Positions 38,055 to 42,640 of a DNA stretch of 42,640 nucleotides are shown in pieces. This DNA is from Prevotella sp. (GTDB taxonomy: Bacteria; Bacteroidota; Bacteroidia; Bacteroidales; Bacteroidaceae). Made by a program: the position numbers and the translations under genes. The notes beneath the pieces are model-generated. The model worked only from the letters and a program-made list of their open reading frames with translations. It had not been told where the DNA came from and did not search any database. Position 1 is the stretch's first letter, and each line of letters begins with the position of its first letter. The stretch is from positions 1-42,640 of the forward strand of contig JAFPEE010000148.1 of the NCBI GenBank assembly GCA_017389705.1, in the 5' to 3' direction.

Positions 38055-38094
38055 GAATGTTAGCTATTAGCTGTTAGCCATTAGCAATTAGCTA
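38055..38094. repeat. Degenerate TTAGC repeat tract at the engB end
   Basis: Five or six words of the type TTAGCTA, TTAGCTG, TTAGCCA, TTAGCAA, TTAGCTA follow each other between the engB stop and the ABC-F start. The engB stop codon (TAG, complement of 38092-38094) is inside the tract. It is probably a slippage-prone spacer; no coding capacity is seen. Confidence 0.7.
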
Positions 38095-38694
38095 ATCGCT
38101 CAGCTCTTTATTTATCTGTTCTATGTAATTGAGCAAATCGTCCCTGCCTTCCTTCTTTTCAGCAGAAGTCAGGAACATGGGCGGCATCTCCTCCCACGCC
38201 TCAGAAAGTGTCTTCTTGTATGACTCCATAGCCTGACGGGCTTTGTTGGGTGTCAGCTTGTCGGCTTTGGTAAACACAATGCTGAAGGGAACACTCGACA
38301 TACCCAGCCACTCGATGAACTCAAGGTCTATCTTCTGAGGCTCCAAACGGATGTCCACCAGCACAAAGATATTCACCAGCTGCTCCCTTTGCAGAATGTA
38401 ACTGCGAATCATCTGGTCCAGACGTTCTATCTCCTTCTTCGAGCGCTTGGCATAGCCATAGCCGGGCAGGTCTACCAGATACCACTCCTTATTAATAATA
38501 AAGTGGTTGATGAGCAACGTCTTACCTGGCGTCGCAGAGGTCTTTGCCAGCTTCTTGTTGTTCGTCAGCATATTAATGAGACTCGACTTACCCACATTTG
38601 AGCGTCCTATAAAAGCATACTCAGGCTTTGTGTCCTTGGGACACATGCTAACCACCGGAGCCGAGAGCGAAAATTCTGCTTGCTTGATTTCCAT
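38092..38694 (-). CDS. engB: Ribosome biogenesis GTPase EngB (YihA/YsxC)
   Basis: A GTPase of 200 aa needed for large ribosomal subunit assembly. G1 is GRSNVGKSS (about 28-36), the switch I threonine is in TSATPGKT, G3 is DLPGYG and G4 is TKAD. The N-terminal strand [15 protein letters not shown] matches the family start, so the ATG at 38694 is well supported. The promoter's -7 element ends only four bases before that ATG, which predicts a leaderless message. It heads a six-gene minus-strand run. Confidence 0.95.
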   Translation of the reverse strand: MEIKQAEFSLSAPVVSMCPKDTKPEYAFIGRSNVGKSSLINMLTNNKKLAKTSATPGKTLLINHFIINKEWYLVDLPGYGYAKRSKKEIERLDQMIRSYILQREQLVNIFVLVDIRLEPQKIDLEFIEWLGMSSVPFSIVFTKADKLTPNKARQAMESYKKTLSEAWEEMPPMFLTSAEKKEGRDDLLNYIEQINKELSD

Positions 38695-38698
38695 GCTG

Positions 38699-38729
38699 CA
38701 AAGGTACGAATAAGTGAGTAAAAAGCAAA
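38699..38729 (-). promoter_or_regulatory. Promoter of engB, leaderless arrangement
   Basis: On the minus strand TTTG (38729-38726), a 19-base spacer and TACCTTTG (38706-38699). The bases CAGC then separate it from the engB ATG at 38694-38692, so transcription should start at or next to the ATG. Confidence 0.75.
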
Positions 38730-38755
38730 ATTATTTTGGCTTTTTCGAACGGAAG

Positions 38756-38781
38756 TACCTTCTCGCGAAGCGAAAAAGGTA
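38756..38781. repeat. Hairpin between engB and rho promoters
   Basis: TACCTT (38756-38761) pairs with AAGGTA (38776-38781) and inside it TCGC (38763-38766) pairs with GCGA (38770-38773) around GAA. It is placed in the divergent spacer, outside both transcripts. The word CGCGAAGC inside it recurs at 38893-38900 in the rho leader. Confidence 0.5.
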
Positions 38782-38831
38782 GTGCTAATTGAATGAAAAA
38801 CCAAATATAAAACAAAATAAATCAAAATTAA

Positions 38832-38862
38832 TTTGCTGTTTCAGAAAGTTTTTGTACCTTTG
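38832..38862 (+). promoter_or_regulatory. Promoter of rho
   Basis: TTTG (38832-38835), a 19-base spacer and TACCTTTG (38855-38862), a full consensus match. The leader is about 95 bases and contains a small hairpin TGCTTC/GAAGCA (38883-38901) followed by TTCTTT, a possible control element. The rest of 38695-38963 holds no gene. Confidence 0.75.
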
Positions 38863-38963
38863 CAGTCGAATTTCAGAAAACGTGCTTCCTCCCGCGAAGC
38901 ATTCTTTCCAAAAGTTTTCACAAATCCAAACATTGAATTATTAACGAATTACTGTATATTGAC

Positions 38964-40877
38964 ATGTACACGAAAGAAGAATTAGAAAAGATTCCTATCC
39001 CTGAACTGATGGAGATAGCCAACGAACTGGGTGTCAAGGTGTCGCAGAATGATGAACTGGAGAATGTCATCTATGCCATCCTCGACAAGGCTGCAGAGAA
39101 TTCTGCTGCCGGTGTTCCATCGTCCAAACGCAAGCGCACCCGCATTGCAAAAGATAATAATAAGGTATATACGGTCAAAGGAGCCGATGGTGAGAACCTG
39201 GATTCCAAGAAAAAGAAGACAGAGAAGAAGCAGACCCTTGACTCCGTCATTGCCGACCAGGCTGCCGCTGAGCAGGCTGCCACAGAAGAGGCTGCTGCCG
39301 CAGAGGAGGCCAAGCCTGCTCCCAAGAAGCGTGGCCGTAAGTCGAAGAAGGAGCAAGAGGCAGAGGCTGCTGCTGCCGAGGCTGCCAAGCAAGAGGCAGA
39401 AGCTGTTGCCGAGCCCGAGGCTGCCCCTGCTGTACCTGAGGCTGAGGCAGTACCTGAGGCTGGAGTCCCTGAGACGGAAGCTGAGGTCATTGACCCCGAG
39501 GTTATCAGCCAGCTGCAGGAGAAGATGGGCGAGCATGCCCAGGCTGACGATGAAGACTACATACCAGAAGGAGTCTGGGAGGGCGATCCAGGCGATGGAA
39601 CGGATTTTATTCCCGTCGTTGATCTTCCCGTAGAAGACCAGGCTGCCATTCCTTCTGTCGACATCTTCGACCGTCCGCTGGCTGCACAGCCCGCCCAAGA
39701 CCCCATGGGGCCAGCAGCAAGAAACGACTACGGTCGCAACAATGTTGAGTTCGACTTTGCCGACCTCATCACAGCCAATGGCGTGCTGGAGATCCTCACC
39801 GACGGCTATGGTTTCCTGCGCTCATCAGACTACAACTACCTCTCGTCGCCAGACGACGTCTATGTCAACCCGCAGCAAATCAAGCGCTGGGGACTCAAGA
39901 CAGGCGATGTCGTAGAGTGCACCGTACGTCCGCCACACGACAACGAGAAGTACTTCGCCCTGTCAAACGTCACCGCCATCAACGGACGCAATCCTCAGGA
40001 GGTACGCGACCGTGTGGCCTTCGAGCACCTTACTCCCCTATTCCCCGACGAGAAGTTCACGCTTTGTGGCGACCCGCAGACCACCAATCCCAGTGTCCGC
40101 ATCGTCGACCTCTTCTCGCCTATCGGTAAGGGACAGCGTGCACTCATCGTCGCACAGCCCAAAACAGGTAAGACCATCCTGATGAAGGACATTGCCAATG
40201 CCATTGCCGCCAACCACCCCGAGGCCTACATCATGATGCTGCTCATCGACGAGCGTCCTGAGGAGGTTACCGACATGGCCCGCACCGTCAACGCTGAGGT
40301 CATAGCCTCAACCTTCGACGAGCCTGCCGACCGTCACGTCAAGATTGCAGGAATCGTGCTCGAGAAAGCCAAGCGTATGGTAGAATGTGGCCACGACGTT
40401 GTCATCTTCCTCGACTCCATTACCCGACTGGCCCGTGCCTACAATACCGTAGCCCCTGCCAGCGGTAAGGTGCTCACAGGTGGTGTCGACGCCAACGCCC
40501 TGCAGAAGCCCAAGCGCTTCTTCGGTGCAGCCCGTAACATTGAGGGAGGCGGCTCGCTGACCATCATCGCTACTGCGCTGACGGATACAGGTTCCAAGAT
40601 GGACGAGGTCATCTTCGAGGAATTCAAGGGTACTGGCAACTCCGAGCTCCAGCTCGACCGCATGCTGGCCAACAAGCGCGTCTATCCTGCTGTCAATCTC
40701 GTACAGAGCTCTACACGTCGTGACGACCTGCTGCAGGACCAGACCACACTCAACCGCATGTGGATTATCCGCAAGTTCATTGCCGAGATGAACCCCATCG
40801 AAGCCATGAATACCGTCCGCGACCGCTTGGTACAGACCCACTCCAACGAGGAGTTCCTGCTCTCCATGAACGGATAA
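38964..40877 (+). CDS. rho: Transcription termination factor Rho with long low-complexity insertion
   Basis: A hexameric RNA helicase that ends transcription; 637 aa against about 420 in E. coli. The N-terminal helical domain (1-43) is followed by an insertion of about 215 residues (44-260) rich in Ala, Glu, Pro and Lys, with a basic KKRGRKSKK patch at 121-129 and an acidic end. The RNA-binding cold-shock fold (about 262-345; [13 protein letters not shown]) and ATPase core (Walker A PKTGKT 399-404; [23 protein letters not shown]) are normal. In Bacteroides thetaiotaomicron the disordered region of Rho is reported to drive phase separation; applying that here is inference. Confidence 0.97.
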   Translation: MYTKEELEKIPIPELMEIANELGVKVSQNDELENVIYAILDKAAENSAAGVPSSKRKRTRIAKDNNKVYTVKGADGENLDSKKKKTEKKQTLDSVIADQAAAEQAATEEAAAAEEAKPAPKKRGRKSKKEQEAEAAAAEAAKQEAEAVAEPEAAPAVPEAEAVPEAGVPETEAEVIDPEVISQLQEKMGEHAQADDEDYIPEGVWEGDPGDGTDFIPVVDLPVEDQAAIPSVDIFDRPLAAQPAQDPMGPAARNDYGRNNVEFDFADLITANGVLEILTDGYGFLRSSDYNYLSSPDDVYVNPQQIKRWGLKTGDVVECTVRPPHDNEKYFALSNVTAINGRNPQEVRDRVAFEHLTPLFPDEKFTLCGDPQTTNPSVRIVDLFSPIGKGQRALIVAQPKTGKTILMKDIANAIAANHPEAYIMMLLIDERPEEVTDMARTVNAEVIASTFDEPADRHVKIAGIVLEKAKRMVECGHDVVIFLDSITRLARAYNTVAPASGKVLTGGVDANALQKPKRFFGAARNIEGGGSLTIIATALTDTGSKMDEVIFEEFKGTGNSELQLDRMLANKRVYPAVNLVQSSTRRDDLLQDQTTLNRMWIIRKFIAEMNPIEAMNTVRDRLVQTHSNEEFLLSMNG

Positions 40878-40899
40878 GCAACAAACTTTTATAAAAACA

Positions 40900-40936
40900 T
40901 AGAGGCCTGGGCATTACGCTCAGGCCTCTATTTGCA
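40900..40936 (+). terminator. Terminator of rho
   Basis: A 14-bp stem (40900-40913 with 40919-40932, one G-T pair) around ATTAC, followed by a short TTT. It lies 22 bases after the rho stop codon. Confidence 0.75.
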
Positions 40937-41100
40937 ACGTAGCGCTACTATAGTTTGGTGCGTTGCAAAGGGTCTTTTGGTACGGGGAAAGATGTTTTTT
41001 GCTACGGGGGAAAGTTAAATCTACGCCAATGATTTATTAATCATTGGCGTAGATTGATAAAACCACGTCGATGATTGATAAATCCTCGACAACGTTTGGG
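40933..41100. repeat. Cluster of inverted and direct repeats between rho and the porin gene
   Basis: Three elements are packed together. TTGCAACG (40933-40940) is inverted as CGTTGCAA (40962-40969). TACGGGG(G)AAAG occurs twice directly (40981 and 41003). A perfect 17-bp stem lies at 41018-41034 with 41039-41055 around the four-base loop TATT. GATTGATAAA recurs twice after it. The 17-bp hairpin is 64 bases past the porin stop; no clear T-run follows on the minus strand, so its use as a terminator is only possible. Confidence 0.8.
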
Positions 41101-41118
41101 GTTTTTCAGTAGGTACAC

Positions 41119-42354
41119 TTACCACCTGGTAGTGAAGATGCGAGGATTGATGTTCAGCGTTACCCAGGCCCAGTCCTGCCAAGACTTGTGGTTGCCTCCC
41201 TTTACAATGTCCATCGTCTCCGTACCGAACATGGTGGAGTAGCCAGCCATCAGCGTCACGTTCTTCATCAGCGATGCGGTCACCTGCAAGTCAATCTCAT
41301 GGCCGAGACCCTTCTTGTCGTTAGCGGCCTTCTGGGCTGTCATGAAGTAATGGTAGTTCAGCAGCAGGCTGACTTTCTTCGAGGCTTTAGCAGTCACACC
41401 AGCCTGGATATCCTGCACGCCATAGGGGGCGTTACGCAGGAAGTAGTCCATGAAGCCATAGAACTTATGATGGGTTCCGAAGAGCTGGTCGAAAGCCTTG
41501 TCCTTATCACCCTTGCCATCGTTACCACTACGGTAGTCGTAGCCTACATTGACACCCCATACCGGGTCAATCTTATAGCCAATCTTTGCGCTGGCCATCC
41601 ATGCTGAAACCTTCGTGTCGGCACCATTCCTACCCATCTGATAGTAGAAAGCGCCATGGATGTCGAAGTCTGAAGGCTTGTAGCTGATGTCGGTACCAAT
41701 GGTCTGCATATACTTGGTCTTGCCATCGCCAGCCTCACCGGCTTCGCGTCCAAGGTTCATGAATATCAGCGAAATACCGAATGGGGTCTGAGCTGCCTGA
41801 TAGTGATACCAGAGGGTCTGCATGGCCTTGTAGGGCATGGGCCCATCGTAATAGTTGCCGCGGTTCACACCGGCTTGGTTGAAGGCAAGAATAGCGTGTA
41901 CTTTATGTTCTGCGCTCTCATAGCCCAGTCGCAACGCATCGTGCCAGTTGCCGCTGACATGCCAATCCAGTCCACCCAGAATACGCTCATCGTCATATAC
42001 CAACTGCTGACGACCCACCTGTGCAAACCAGCCCTCACCGAACTTGAGCTTGGCCCAAGCCTCATTTATAGCGGCGCTGCCGTCCTTGACATTCATGTCG
42101 TTCTGTCCCCATATACCTGTATGCTGGGCCGAGAATTTCAGCTCCAGGTTGTCGCCACGCTGATAGCCAAACGACACACGGGTCCTATTGTTGATAAACA
42201 TAGCAGGCTTTTCTCCTTTGTCGCGAGGGGTGCTGGCACCGTTGTTATACTCACCACGCGTGCGCAACTGTGCGTCAATCGTAAACTGATTCTCTTGTGC
42301 CATAGCCGTTAATGCGAACAGCGCTACGACCATTGTAGTTAGTTGTCTTTTCAT
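41119..42354 (-). CDS. Outer-membrane porin-like protein (alginate export family)
   Basis: A 411-aa protein with a signal peptide (about 1-19, ending AMA before QENQF). The mature part has many alternating amphipathic strands ending with aromatic residues (WFAQVGRQQLVYDDERILGGLDW, GVNVGYDYRSG, VSLLLNYHYFM) and finishes ITTRW-style with a C-terminal aromatic, as in outer-membrane beta-barrels. The RQQLVYDDERILG segment is typical of alginate-export-type porins. It lies after nrfA, separated by a terminator, and has no clear promoter. A role in nitrite or anion entry is a guess from position. Confidence 0.85.
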   Translation of the reverse strand: MKRQLTTMVVALFALTAMAQENQFTIDAQLRTRGEYNNGASTPRDKGEKPAMFINNRTRVSFGYQRGDNLELKFSAQHTGIWGQNDMNVKDGSAAINEAWAKLKFGEGWFAQVGRQQLVYDDERILGGLDWHVSGNWHDALRLGYESAEHKVHAILAFNQAGVNRGNYYDGPMPYKAMQTLWYHYQAAQTPFGISLIFMNLGREAGEAGDGKTKYMQTIGTDISYKPSDFDIHGAFYYQMGRNGADTKVSAWMASAKIGYKIDPVWGVNVGYDYRSGNDGKGDKDKAFDQLFGTHHKFYGFMDYFLRNAPYGVQDIQAGVTAKASKKVSLLLNYHYFMTAQKAANDKKGLGHEIDLQVTASLMKNVTLMAGYSTMFGTETMDIVKGGNHKSWQDWAWVTLNINPRIFTTRW

Positions 42355-42374
42355 ATCTTTTGGATTTAAAATTT

Positions 42375-42403
42375 CAAAAAGAGGCAGGTCTTTACGGCCT
42401 GCC
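42375..42403 (-). terminator. Terminator between nrfA and the porin gene
   Basis: GGCAGG (42383-42388) pairs with CCTGCC (42398-42403); on the minus strand TCTTTTTG follows. It lies 20 bases after the nrfA stop and 20 bases before the porin ATG, so porin expression may depend on read-through. Confidence 0.75.
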
Positions 42404-42423
42404 CCAAGATTGTGTTTACAGAT

Positions 42424-42640
42424 TTATAATTCTATGAGTTTGCCACTCTTTTTTGCCTCCTCAATCCACTTAGGCTCAATCTCCTGCAGGAAGCGCTGTT
42501 TCTTGTCGCGCAACGTCTTCATGTCAAGACCAATGGCAGCCTGGGCCTTCTCCTTCGTAGAATAGTCAGGCACAGGAATCTCACCTGTCATACCCTGCTT
42601 GGCAGCCACACGGGCTATCAGCAGACGGGCCTGCTGGGCG
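42424..42640 (-). CDS. nrfA: Cytochrome c nitrite reductase catalytic subunit, C-terminal fragment
   Basis: Only the last 71 residues are in the window; the frame is open to the right edge, so the gene continues beyond it. The ending IPVPDYSTKEKAQAAIGLDM then a KQRFLQEIEPKWIEEAKKSG stretch matches the C-terminal helices of NrfA, the periplasmic pentaheme enzyme that reduces nitrite to ammonium. No heme motif falls within the visible part. nrfH would be expected upstream, outside the window. Confidence 0.85.
   Translation of the reverse strand, partial: AQQARLLIARVAAKQGMTGEIPVPDYSTKEKAQAAIGLDMKTLRDKKQRFLQEIEPKWIEEAKKSGKLIEL

Noticed and set aside
37324-38070. 248-residue open frame on the plus strand
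   Set aside because: Opposite the ABC-F ATPase gene; no recognisable motif and no promoter or start signal.

Overview
The window reads as chromosomal core-genome DNA of a Prevotella-like member of the Bacteroidales. Supporting evidence: an LpxC-FabZ fusion protein; a Rho factor with a long low-complexity insertion; a short primary sigma factor without region 1.1; an ATP synthase operon that begins with atpD-atpC and has a short epsilon subunit; and repeated promoter-like sites of the Bacteroidetes type (TTTG, about 19-20 bases, TAnnTTTG). No insertion sequence, prophage, CRISPR array or integron was seen. Species assignment is an inference from protein families and promoter style.

Left part (1-10654, nearly all minus strand): a complete F-type ATP synthase operon in the order atpD, atpC, small membrane protein, atpB, atpE, atpF, atpH, atpA, atpG, closed by a strong terminator at 31-72. 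Upstream are phosphofructokinase (pfkA), a NhaD-type Na+/H+ antiporter and an Lrp/AsnC regulator. The regulator is divergent from a sulfur amino acid pair, metY-like and cysK (10756-13048, plus), and the two promoters stand back to back around a 13-bp palindrome.

Middle part (13138-30746): a secreted C69 dipeptidase (minus) divergent from the hexuronate genes uxuA-uxuB (plus). Then come a DegP/HtrA protease, a spacer with three 22-bp tandem repeats, the primary sigma factor gene overlapping a small secreted protein and an HD phosphohydrolase, and a long run lpxD, lpxC-fabZ, lpxA, miaA, class A penicillin-binding protein, PIF1-like helicase. That last run joins lipid A, tRNA modification, peptidoglycan and DNA functions in one transcription direction.

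Right part (30843-42640): a minus-strand group SGNH esterase-galE-nspC, two identical tRNA-Asp genes with their own promoter and terminator, and a six-gene minus-strand run engB, ABC-F ATPase, recR, small membrane protein, glycosyltransferase, GNAT acetyltransferase. The engB promoter sits so close to its ATG that the message should be leaderless. Rho is divergent from engB. At the right edge are an outer-membrane porin-like protein and the C-terminus of nitrite reductase NrfA, separated by a terminator.

I found no cluster that looks like a wholly new system. The points most worth a second look are the leaderless engB, the shared metY/lrp control region, the intergenic repeat arrays (19675-19740, 30750-30832, 40933-41100), the Asp-to-Asn change in phosphofructokinase and the Rho insertion.
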